NCBI GenBank assembly: GCA_041667115.1
Contig: JBAYFO010000072.1
Location: 1-15,879, forward strand
Source: UBA1563 sp041667115
GTDB lineage: Bacteria > Bacteroidota > Ignavibacteria > Ignavibacteriales > Ignavibacteriaceae
Direction: 5' to 3'
DNA length: 15,879 bases
Shown: one piece after another, positions 1 through 6,348 of the stretch
Layout of the letters: each line of letters opens with the position of its first letter
Position numbering within the stretch: the stretch's first letter is position 1
The notes under the pieces: model-generated
The model's input: the letters and a program-made list of their open reading frames with translations, nothing else
Databases searched by the model: none
What the model was told of the DNA's origin: nothing
Translations under genes and position numbers: made by a program

Positions 1-54
1 CGAGGAACATCCTATAAAACAACCTAGACAAAAAAGAAAAACTAAGTGTTTCAT
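1..54 (-). CDS. Lipoprotein N-terminus (partial, runs off the left edge)
   Basis: Only the first 18 codons are inside the window. They read MKHLVFLFCLGCFIGCSS: a basic start, a hydrophobic stretch and a Cys followed by Ser-Ser, as in a lipoprotein signal peptide cleaved by signal peptidase II. Either Cys12 or Cys16 could be the lipidated residue; the IGC-S context at Cys16 fits best. The ATG at 52-54 has a GAGGTG-like ribosome binding site four to five bases upstream, which is the main reason for trusting so short a frame. The mature protein is not visible, so no function can be given. It lies downstream of, and in the same direction as, the defence-like genes but about 320 bp away. Confidence 0.55.
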   Translation of the reverse strand, partial: MKHLVFLFCLGCFIGCSS

Positions 55-377
55 GATTCACCTCGTATGATAATTATTTCTCTTTCATAACAGAATATTA
101 TCAGTTATGAATTTTATCTTCTCGGTAAGTGAGTATCCGTCAATTTTAATGCGGTGGAGTTGGAGGTCGGTAGTCCGTAGCTATAATGAAGAAAGCAGAA
201 AAATTGACACCCAAATGTAGAGTTCTTTTTGATGAGAAGCAATGTTGAGTCGGCAAGTAGCGGTAGTCTTGATCAAATCCGGATTCTAGTTAAGTAACAA
301 GTTGTCATAAAATAAGGTGTTAAGTTCTAGATACCTTTTCTCAGTTAAGTAAAAACCGAATACCTTAAAAAATATAT
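55..377. other. Gap between the Res remnant and the lipoprotein start; no gene seen
   Basis: No frame here has a recognisable product. The only structure noted is an inverted repeat with arms CATAAC/GTTATG at 86-109, 32 bases upstream of the lipoprotein start, which could be an operator but is too short to be sure. Type III Res similarity stops before this stretch, so the rest of that gene is not hidden here in another frame as far as can be judged by eye. Confidence 0.4.
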
Positions 378-530
378 TCATCCAACCAAATAACTTACAG
401 AAGCAATTACAGAACCCGCCGGTCTTCGCCCTTCTTTTTTTAAGAACTCGCGTGTCTCGCGTTTGTAACTCCAATATTTTTGCGGTTCTTTATATGGGGA
501 GTTTATAATTAGTTTGTCAATTTTATTCAT
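378..530 (-). pseudogene. Truncated N-terminus of a type III restriction Res (DEAD/DEAH helicase-nuclease)
   Basis: A 50-codon frame from an ATG at 528-530 to a TGA at 378-380. Its first 44 residues include KIDKLIINSPYKEPQKYW, then RETREF and EGRRPAGSVIAS. These match, from memory of the family, the opening of the roughly 1000-residue DEAD/DEAH helicase-nuclease subunit of type III-like restriction systems (typically a D-K-LI-NSPYEEP-YW start followed by EGRRPAGYVIA). After VIAS the similarity ends and the frame stops six codons later. No helicase motifs (Walker A, DExH) are present in the window, so the gene cannot be functional. Its first 14 codons recur at about 86% nucleotide identity in the 39-codon frame at 1818-1937. 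The call rests on recalled family sequence, not a search. Confidence 0.62.
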
Positions 531-606
531 TTTAAAGCTTGCATTTTTCTGTTATATACCTTATGTTTGTCATAGCTCATCTACCAAGTGTAGAAAGAGT
601 AACGAG

Positions 607-622
607 TCCCGCGAAAGCGGGA
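607..622. terminator. GC-rich hairpin one base past the stop of the putative RNase gene
   Basis: Perfect palindrome with arms TCCCGC/GCGGGA and a GAAA loop (TTTC on the minus strand). It lies directly after the TGA at 624-626 of the minus-strand gene. The minus-strand sequence that follows is only moderately T-rich (CTCGTTACTCTTTCT), so it may be a weak terminator or an mRNA 3'-end stabiliser. It has the same style (6-bp GC arms, tetraloop) as the palindromes clustered at 4999-5474. Confidence 0.4.
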
Positions 623-623
623 T

Positions 624-1106
624 TCAGCTTTTTAAAGCGTTTTTGTATTCTTTTAGCAATTTTTTTTTCATGTGATTCTCTGTAACCGGGTAAGCTGTCC
701 ATAAGAGTAAATAGTTATTCCTCTCTGCAAGAATTACTAAATACTCGGCTACTTCTAACCACAAGCATAATCGTGTTTCTGAACCGCGTTTATTTTGCCA
801 GACTTTTATTTCATCTACGGGAACATTTTCAATTATCGGTTTAGGCCATTTGATTCTTTCACACCTTCTGAGGTCAGGTGTTCTCTCTGATTCATCCTTA
901 CCTTCACTTATTAAATGCCAAAATGTCGCTTCCTTGTTATCAATTTGCGGATGTCGTTTAATAGCTATCTTAATGCCTCTGTAGTTACAGTCAGAATTAA
1001 TAAAATCGGATTTAAATACTTCATAAAGAAAAGTAAGGTACCTATTCCAATCACCTTTAAATTCATTAAACAATACTACAGAAGGAAGCCAGCTAGGCAA
1101 CGGCAT
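624..1106 (-). CDS. Conserved hypothetical, candidate BECR-fold (phage-type) RNase
   Basis: Encodes 160 residues from the ATG at 1104-1106. This start is preferred over the ATG 24 bases upstream because GGGGAGGAG lies six bases before it and it overlaps the stop of the DUF3800 gene as TAATG. Conserved-looking blocks are ATFWHLIS (about 60-67), PDLRRCERIKWPKPIIE (77-93), VWQNKRGSETR (102-112) and a final pair of strands YLVILAERNNYLLLWTAYPV (122-141), followed by a basic HMKKKLLKEY tail. The strand-hairpin ending with LLLWTAYPV and the scattered His, Arg and Glu residues resemble the Barnase-EndoU-ColicinE5/D-RelE (BECR) fold, especially phage-associated PBECR proteins. That is recalled similarity, not a computed match, and the activity is inferred. 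Coupling to DUF3800 suggests the two act together. An unclassified accessory protein remains possible. Confidence 0.6.
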   Translation of the reverse strand: MPLPSWLPSVVLFNEFKGDWNRYLTFLYEVFKSDFINSDCNYRGIKIAIKRHPQIDNKEATFWHLISEGKDESERTPDLRRCERIKWPKPIIENVPVDEIKVWQNKRGSETRLCLWLEVAEYLVILAERNNYLLLWTAYPVTENHMKKKLLKEYKNALKS

Positions 1107-1813
1107 TACAAACTCCTCCCCGGATGCCATATCAAAATGTTAAACTTGTCTTCTTTCAAATAAGTCGTGCGGATTAAACTGTAACGGCTTCTCTCTTTTA
1201 TCCGCTCTATTACAGTAAGCTTCCCTTCGTTTTCTTTTAATCCTCTGTTTATATAAGAAACAGCTCCAATTAATAAATCGGCTAACTGAATCAATTCAAC
1301 TTCGTGTGACCTTACCGTTTGAATTTTCTCGATGATCTGCTTATCGAAATCATACTTTTCATTACACAAAACATCATGCAGCCTCTTTGTTTTCTCTGCA
1401 CTGCGGGTATCTTTTATATCAAGGAAGATTCTGTTTTTTGCGTGCGGGTCTATCAATACTTTTAGCATGCTGAAATACATTTTATAGTACCATGTGTCAT
1501 GATCTTGCTCAAATTCTTTGTGCGTTAGAATTGATTTATCCGGAACCACAAGCCCGCGAAAGTGAAGGTCGTCATCGTCAAAAAAGTAATCTACAAGTTC
1601 TAAATAAAACTTAACTTTTGACTTTGATACCTTCGTCCATTTTATCTCCAGATCACTTTTAAGACCGTGCTTAACTTTTATCTCTCTTATCCGTTCAAAT
1701 ATCTCATCTTTTTTATCAAACGGACACCACACTGCACCGAGAACCATAACTTTTTGATTGTCATGCTCTAGGTGACAACTTTCATCGCAATATATATTTA
1801 TTGCTTGGGGCAT
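1106..1813 (-). CDS. DUF3800 protein (RNase H-like fold, putative nuclease)
   Basis: Encodes 235 residues from the ATG at 1811-1813; an in-frame TTG 15 bases upstream is less likely as a start. The DUF3800 pattern is clear: an N-terminal IYCDES strand (D10, E11), EIKWTKVS (E56), LVVPD (D92), IFLDIKD (D132, D135) and, late, VELIQLADLLIGAVSY (D179). These spaced acidic residues on strands are the expected metal-binding set of an RNase H-like nuclease; the family's substrate is not established. The gene follows a 39-codon remnant frame by 4 bases and overlaps the next gene as TAATG, so the three are probably translated from one message. DUF3800 genes are common in phage, plasmid and defence loci, which fits the SIR2 neighbour. 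The family call is firm; the function is inference. Confidence 0.85.
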   Translation of the reverse strand: MPQAINIYCDESCHLEHDNQKVMVLGAVWCPFDKKDEIFERIREIKVKHGLKSDLEIKWTKVSKSKVKFYLELVDYFFDDDDLHFRGLVVPDKSILTHKEFEQDHDTWYYKMYFSMLKVLIDPHAKNRIFLDIKDTRSAEKTKRLHDVLCNEKYDFDKQIIEKIQTVRSHEVELIQLADLLIGAVSYINRGLKENEGKLTVIERIKERSRYSLIRTTYLKEDKFNILIWHPGRSL

Positions 1814-1817
1814 ACTT

Positions 1818-1937
1818 TCACAACTCAACTATTTTCAAATTCTCAATCACCCTATCATCCACAATTTTTACCGCAACACGGTTATACTTTCCCGATTCTT
1901 TGTATTGGGAGTTAATAATTAGTTTGTCAAACTTCAT
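1818..1937 (-). pseudogene. 39-codon chimera: Res N-terminus joined to Mod C-terminus
   Basis: The complete frame reads MKFDKLIINSQYKES, then GKYNRVAVKIVDDRVIENLK, then IVEL and a TGA. Residues 3-15 repeat the Res opening seen at 378-530 (six differences in 42 nt). Residues 16 onward repeat the last part of the Mod-like frame at 4663-4926 (about seven differences in 50 nt). A type III Res start running straight into a Mod end is what a deletion between adjacent Res and Mod genes would leave. It sits 11 bases after the SIR2 stop and 4 bases before the DUF3800 start, so it may persist as a translated leader coupling the two. No ribosome binding site is convincing. It is unlikely to have an enzymatic role. 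Confidence 0.58.
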
Positions 1938-1948
1938 AATATATACTG

Positions 1949-4666
1949 CTATCTCTTCTTCGTAGTCGCTTTTAAAAGTTGTGCTTTTATCTGCTTCTTC
2001 TTAAACTGTTCTTGCTTAAGCTTTTTCTGAGTTTTAGCCAAATCATCTTTACTTTGTTCAAGTTTATCAAAGTCGGATTTTTTTAATGCAACATATTCTT
2101 GTAAGGTTGCTTCGATTTTTTCGCCAATCATTTTTTTTACGTTGTTCCTTCCCTCTGCTTCAGGTATAGAGTTCTTTGATTGTTGCGAATGATAATCCTG
2201 ATAAACATTTTTTATGTGATGCTTGTGAACAAGATCATAGGCAAATTGACTAACACTAAAAACTCCCTTTTTTATAAGATTTTCTTCCCTCTTGGCAATT
2301 AGTTTAATTGTAGTAATAGCAAGATTTTCATCTATTGCACCAAGCTCAGAGAAATTAAAAAGACGTGAAAAATGTTTACTCGCCCTTGAATCATAATCAA
2401 CTAGTTGAAGATATTGATACCATTTTAAGGGTGAATAACTACTCGGCAACATATAAGTATCCCGAAATTCCTCATATAATCTTGTTATAAACGTGTCATT
2501 GGTAATAAACCATACTTTGTCAATTAAATCATCTAATCGTTCTTGATAGATAACATAAAACTGCTTTGCTTCATTATAACATAGCTTCTCATTTATAAAG
2601 CGATGGCCAAATTTCCTTAAAGATATAACTTCCTTAAACAATGTGGATATTTTAGTTTGGTGATTTTTTTCGTAATCCACATTGTATATAATTATATCAT
2701 AATTAATCTCTAAGAACTCTCTAATCTTCTTTTCAGAAACATTTATTAATTTACCAACCGATTCACAGTAACTAAGCATGTATTCACGCCAAGCATATTT
2801 ATTTGGACCCTGCAGAGTTTTATAATACCCATATAAGAAAACATTACAATTTCTCTGCCCAACAAGTTCTATATGTGCTTCTAAAGCATCTATTAGGTTA
2901 AGACCTGTTTCCTCTAATTCCTCAAAGTGTCTTATTGCAGAAGAAGTATGCCAAATAACTTCATCAAATATTTCTTTTAATAATTTAATTTGGACTCCCA
3001 AGCCCCTTGTTTTTTCAATTACTTTAATTGAAACTTCATAATTATAATGGCCTTCTGCCATTGCTTGCAAAATAATATTCGAATCAAAATATGTTACATA
3101 TTTACTTACGTACTCCTTTAATAATTTTTCGCTTTTAGGATTAAGAACATACGAGGATGTGATAAAATACATCTGGATTAATTTAAATATTACTTCTTCC
3201 TCTTCCGTCGATCGTCCACAGAATAACTCCATAATCGATTTAAAGTACAAATCTTCTTTCATTGCAATCGATTTTTTTTCAACAAATTCTTTGACGCATT
3301 TACCAATTTGATCGATGTCACTATCAAGATTTCTATAAAACAAAACTTTTTGAGAAAGATCTTTCCCGAGTTCAGCAAACACCTTAATTACTAATTCCTT
3401 AAATGTAACTGCATCTTCTTTTGTTAAACTAATTTTAATTTTTGCAGCCGCTCGTTCTAACGCAAGCACAATTGTTTTATTAAGCCTGTTTTGGAACTCA
3501 TCAACTTTTTTATTCAAACTTGTCGTTTGCTTTTTTACAATTGTTAGTTTTTCTTTCCTCAATATTATATAATTACTTTTTTCGAGCTCATTAAGTAATA
3601 CTTTGAAATCACTTTCTTCTATTTTTAATGAAAGTGTTTTCTCAATTGTATGAAGAAGTTCATATTTGGAAATTTCTTCTGCGGTAGATCTTAGTATGTA
3701 ATTCAATGAGATAGATTTGATAAATGCATTAAGAGTATCCCTTCTAGCATTATCAAATACTTCAACAAGCATTAATCCCATTTCTAAATCAGTCTTCTCC
3801 GTTTGCATTTCCTCGCGTTGTATTATTTCTACTGTGCTTGAAGGAATTGATTTTGCAGCAAGATACTTGATCGTAGTTTTTAAGAAATTATAAGATTCAT
3901 CATATTGCTCAGGTTGGAAAACTAATAGTTGATCATTCTTGAGTGAATTAATTTCATCTCTGCTATAATTCCCTTTCTGAGTCAGAATCAATCCAGGAGC
4001 ACTCAATCTTGATTCTGTGTTTATTATTTTCCATGTGTTTACAAAATCTGGATCTCTTAAACCATAACCGATAAATAAAAACTGGTGATTTATCATATAA
4101 CTTCTAATCAATTCTCTAATATCACTTCTCCCTAATATTTCCTGATACTGATAATCTCTTAGTACAATTTGGTCTATATGATTAATATCGCCGTGCAATT
4201 TGAATAAATATTTTTTTGAATTCGATTGTAATCTTTTAACTCCGTCTCTGTCATAACTTTGTATAAATAACTGCTGATCAAATATTTTTGTATAGGCAGT
4301 CTCAATTACTTGGTCAAAATTGGTAGTAATAAATCCCGCGAAAGGTATCTGTACTAATTGAAGATGTTCATCCTTCAATTCAAATTTCTTATCAAATACT
4401 TTTTGCAAAATATTTAGATAATAGGCCGAGCCTAATAACTTATGAACATTTTCCATGACCAGTAAGTATTCATTTTCCTCTATTCTTTGTTTTAGGAATT
4501 TATACGAAATTTCATCCTGTTTTATTTTATTGTACTCTTCAAGTATTTCATTCATCCCAACCGTCCAACTTGGAAACCCGGCACTGATACTGAACCCTGC
4601 CCCAACAAATACAACCGTTTTAGAAATATCTATAATATGATTCGATAAATTTTCTTCTAAAGTCAT
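1949..4666 (-). CDS. Large SIR2-domain protein, putative NAD+-consuming defence effector
   Basis: Encodes 905 residues. The N-terminal 220 form a SIR2-like Rossmann domain: FVGAGFSISAGFPSW (20-34) binds the dinucleotide, ITTNFD (113-118) carries Asn116, LFKLHGD (154-160) carries His158, and FIGYGLRDPDF (198-208) closes the site. Asn116 and His158 match the catalytic Asn/His pair of defence sirtuins such as ThsA and DSR proteins. Residues about 220-850 are long, helical and unassigned, probably sensor or oligomerisation regions. The last 45 residues are a Lys/Glu/Gln-rich coiled coil. The expected activity is NAD+ hydrolysis causing abortive infection; that is family inference. The start ATG overlaps the preceding frame's TGA (ATGA) and follows AGGAAGG, so translation is coupled. 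No transmembrane segments are evident, so it is likely cytoplasmic. Confidence 0.85.
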   Translation of the reverse strand: MTLEENLSNHIIDISKTVVFVGAGFSISAGFPSWTVGMNEILEEYNKIKQDEISYKFLKQRIEENEYLLVMENVHKLLGSAYYLNILQKVFDKKFELKDEHLQLVQIPFAGFITTNFDQVIETAYTKIFDQQLFIQSYDRDGVKRLQSNSKKYLFKLHGDINHIDQIVLRDYQYQEILGRSDIRELIRSYMINHQFLFIGYGLRDPDFVNTWKIINTESRLSAPGLILTQKGNYSRDEINSLKNDQLLVFQPEQYDESYNFLKTTIKYLAAKSIPSSTVEIIQREEMQTEKTDLEMGLMLVEVFDNARRDTLNAFIKSISLNYILRSTAEEISKYELLHTIEKTLSLKIEESDFKVLLNELEKSNYIILRKEKLTIVKKQTTSLNKKVDEFQNRLNKTIVLALERAAAKIKISLTKEDAVTFKELVIKVFAELGKDLSQKVLFYRNLDSDIDQIGKCVKEFVEKKSIAMKEDLYFKSIMELFCGRSTEEEEVIFKLIQMYFITSSYVLNPKSEKLLKEYVSKYVTYFDSNIILQAMAEGHYNYEVSIKVIEKTRGLGVQIKLLKEIFDEVIWHTSSAIRHFEELEETGLNLIDALEAHIELVGQRNCNVFLYGYYKTLQGPNKYAWREYMLSYCESVGKLINVSEKKIREFLEINYDIIIYNVDYEKNHQTKISTLFKEVISLRKFGHRFINEKLCYNEAKQFYVIYQERLDDLIDKVWFITNDTFITRLYEEFRDTYMLPSSYSPLKWYQYLQLVDYDSRASKHFSRLFNFSELGAIDENLAITTIKLIAKREENLIKKGVFSVSQFAYDLVHKHHIKNVYQDYHSQQSKNSIPEAEGRNNVKKMIGEKIEATLQEYVALKKSDFDKLEQSKDDLAKTQKKLKQEQFKKKQIKAQLLKATTKKR

Positions 4667-4926
4667 TTTCTACTTCCTTCCTCTATCTCTATCCCCCTGT
4701 CATCCACTATCTTTACCGCAACTCGGTTATACTTTTCTGCTTCAAATGGGAGTGAGATTGTTTCTTTAAATGCGTGTATTTGGAAATTGAATTGATAAGT
4801 TTTTTTATTCTTGTATCTGTTTTTATTCGCAGGAACAAACCCCAATAGAGGATTAATCGATCTCTCTTTATCTTTACCCTCATACTGTTCAATAGGACGC
4901 TTGGATGGATTAACTTTCTTAGCCAT
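4663..4926 (-). pseudogene. Internally deleted type III Mod methyltransferase remnant (87 codons)
   Basis: The N-terminal part, including KRPIEQYEGKDKERSINP and a Lys-rich KKTYQF segment, resembles the opening of type III-like site-specific DNA methyltransferases (recalled pattern KRP-EQYEHKDK-R-NNPPVG). From about residue 56, ETISLPFEAEKYNRVAVKIV and DDRGIE resemble the very end of the same family. The catalytic centre (DPPY and FxGxG motifs, several hundred residues) is missing, so it cannot methylate DNA. The frame itself is intact and its final codons contain the AGGAAGG that serves the SIR2 gene, whose ATG overlaps its TGA. It may therefore be kept as a coupled leader peptide. An alternative is a genuine small protein built from these conserved ends. 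The family match is from memory and needs a profile search. Confidence 0.55.
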
Positions 4927-4973
4927 TAAAATCCCAACAAATATTATATAAATAATTGTAGCTTAAATTAACA

Positions 4974-4981
4974 CAAAAATA
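4974..4981 (-). promoter_or_regulatory. Possible -7 box upstream of the SIR2 locus
   Basis: On the minus strand this reads TATTTTTG, matching the Bacteroidota TAnnTTTG element, 48 bases before the ATG of the Mod remnant. No clear TTG -33 element is seen at 19 bases upstream, where the palindrome at 4999-5019 lies, so the call is weak. It would be the only promoter candidate for the SIR2/DUF3800 transcript. Confidence 0.25.
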
Positions 4982-4998
4982 AAATAATACAATGTGTA

Positions 4999-5474
4999 AG
5001 TCGAAACTCCGTTTCGACTAATTTACTTTCTCAAAAAAAAACCTTCCCCTATTACACCTCTGTCGAATCGGAGATTCGACCTACGATTTTTATAATCAGC
5101 GGTACCCTTATGGCACAAGTTAAGAGTACCGCCGCACTATATCGCGACCGTGAGGTACGGTGCGATGTAAACTTTTTTCGATCTATACTTTTTCCACCAT
5201 CCCGGTTTACCGGGATTTTTTTGTACAGCGATACCGTTTACGGTATCGCTGTATATTACAACGGCATTATTACTGCACCATCAGATTATACCAGCGCCAT
5301 TACTACACCGGAAGATTATAACATTTTCGTTCTTCCTCAATTCCGCATTCCGGTAAACCGGAACGCTACACAAACAAATCCCGATAAATCGAGATAATTA
5401 TTTCGAACAGCGATACCCTTCAGGGTATCGCTGCCACATAGATCGCAACCGGGGAGTGCATCCGGTTTACGATC
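4999..5474. repeat. Cluster of about ten short palindromes with tetraloops
   Basis: Perfect or near-perfect hairpins follow one another. 4999-5019: arms AGTCGAAAC. 5062-5080: arms GTCGAATC. 5099-5132: 12-bp arms, one mismatch. About 5133-5164: imperfect. 5200-5215: TCCCGG-TTTA-CCGGGA. 5224-5253: 13-bp arms, TTTA loop. 5348-5363: TTCCGG-TAAA-CCGGAA. 5379-5394: one mismatch. 5408-5433: 11-bp arms, TTCA loop. 5441-5474: imperfect. Four share the loop TTTA or its complement TAAA. The unit at 5200-5215 is followed by a T-run and could terminate plus-strand transcripts. The array fills the 550-bp space between the SIR2 locus and the helical hypothetical gene. It resembles REP/BIME-type palindrome clusters; its role is unknown. 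A direct repeat (two copies around AGATTATA at about 5265-5322) lies inside. Confidence 0.8.
5200..5222 (+). terminator. Hairpin plus T-run
   Basis: TCCCGG-TTTA-CCGGGA is followed by TTTTTTT at 5216-5222, the layout of a factor-independent terminator on the plus strand. No plus-strand gene ends just before it, so it may simply be one member of the palindrome cluster that happens to abut a T-tract. Confidence 0.35.
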
Positions 5475-5479
5475 ATTAC

Positions 5480-6178
5480 TTATTTCGGAGGTTCCGGAGG
5501 TGGAGGCGTATCGTCAGTTCCTCCACTATGACTCCCTCTCTTATCATAAATAATACGCGCCGCGTTATACCGTGAAAATAGTTCCGGGTTTTTATCTTTA
5601 AAACCAAACATAAGCTTATCCAATACTTTAAGCTTCTTATCCATTTTAGTAAAAAGCATGTCATTGGTTTCGCCTGCCGATTTCTTCCCTCCTTTGCCCG
5701 TATTAACACTGCCGTATTTTTGCAGGTAGTCATTAAGTCCCGCCCTTGCAGTAGTTCTACTCTCTTCCGAAACTCCGAAAGGGATAAGCGCCGCGCCAAG
5801 TTCATCCGCTTTATCAAGAAACTGTTCAGATCTTAGCGGCACTTCGGCATCCCGCATCGCGTTAAAAGTAGAGCTGTTAAGATCGGCGAAAGTCATCAGT
5901 TCAAGATCATCTTTCCCTGCGGCATAGCCGTATATAGCACCTGCAAATACAAGAGCGGTTGTAATAAGCTGCTCTCGTGAATTGTCCTTAGAAACCACTT
6001 TCCCCTTTGTCCCTTCTTGAATGAGTTTCTCATTCAGTTCGATCTCCTTATTGATCATACTGAGATCTGAAAATGCTGCAATTACACCGGGGAGCTCTGT
6101 AAAAGAAGTCTTCTCCACTTCATAAAAACCGGAAACGGCGTTGAGCATTTCTTTTTTGTTCTTGTCTCGCGTCTTCAC
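5480..6178 (-). CDS. Bacteroidota-type helical hypothetical protein with Pro-rich tail
   Basis: Encodes 232 residues from a GTG at 6176-6178. AGGAG lies seven bases upstream, which fixes this start. The protein has no signal peptide and is mostly helical. The closing block KVLDKLMFGFKDKNPELFSR followed by YNAARIIYDKRG resembles the end of a large, unnamed Bacteroidota family (recalled pattern DKLV-FR--HPDF---Y-ARII-D) often found as roughly 200-residue proteins, sometimes fused to fibronectin or carboxypeptidase-regulatory domains. Here the family domain is followed by a low-complexity tail, SHSGGTDDTPPPPEPPK. No enzymatic motif is visible and no function is proposed. It stands alone, transcribed toward the palindrome cluster, with a repeat-rich region upstream. 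The open frame on the same strand at 5476-5817 is a shadow. Confidence 0.75.
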   Translation of the reverse strand: MKTRDKNKKEMLNAVSGFYEVEKTSFTELPGVIAAFSDLSMINKEIELNEKLIQEGTKGKVVSKDNSREQLITTALVFAGAIYGYAAGKDDLELMTFADLNSSTFNAMRDAEVPLRSEQFLDKADELGAALIPFGVSEESRTTARAGLNDYLQKYGSVNTGKGGKKSAGETNDMLFTKMDKKLKVLDKLMFGFKDKNPELFSRYNAARIIYDKRGSHSGGTDDTPPPPEPPK

Positions 6179-6185
6179 ACTAATT

Positions 6186-6190
6186 CTCCT
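6186..6190 (-). promoter_or_regulatory. Ribosome binding site that fixes the GTG start
   Basis: AGGAG on the minus strand, seven bases before the GTG at 6176-6178, within an A-rich leader. It decides the start of the 232-residue protein, as no upstream ATG is better placed. Confidence 0.65.
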
Positions 6191-6283
6191 TTTTTTGTTA
6201 TTGAGTGTTGATTATTCAATTAATTTTTTTCGCTTTTATATCTTCCTTCTTCGTGTAACAAAAGAAATCTTTTCACGAACCTG

Positions 6284-6298
6284 TCAGCCTATGGCTGA
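6284..6298. repeat. Isolated 15-bp palindrome
   Basis: TCAGCC-TAT-GGCTGA, a perfect hairpin with a 3-base loop, flanked on both sides by CACGAAC. It has the same design as the palindromes at 4999-5080 and may be an outlying member of that dispersed family. Confidence 0.45.
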
Positions 6299-6348
6299 GA
6301 ACCACGAACGAGATCATACAAACCTCATTTTTAAGTTATATTTCAACA

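Noticed and set aside
286..474. 62-codon frame on the minus strand
   Set aside because: It overlaps the Res remnant in another phase, has no ribosome binding site and no recognisable product.
1814..1828. TTG start giving a five-residue longer DUF3800 protein
   Set aside because: The ATG at 1811-1813 puts the conserved YCDES strand at the usual distance from the N-terminus and the TTG lies inside the preceding small frame.
5110..5397. 95-codon open frame on the plus strand
   Set aside because: It runs through seven or more palindromes, starts in the edge of one of them, has no ribosome binding site, and its residues follow the hairpin sequences; it is best explained as chance openness of the palindrome cluster.
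5476..5817. 113-codon frame on the minus strand
   Set aside because: It lies wholly within the 232-residue gene in another phase; composition is Arg/Leu-rich and shadow-like.
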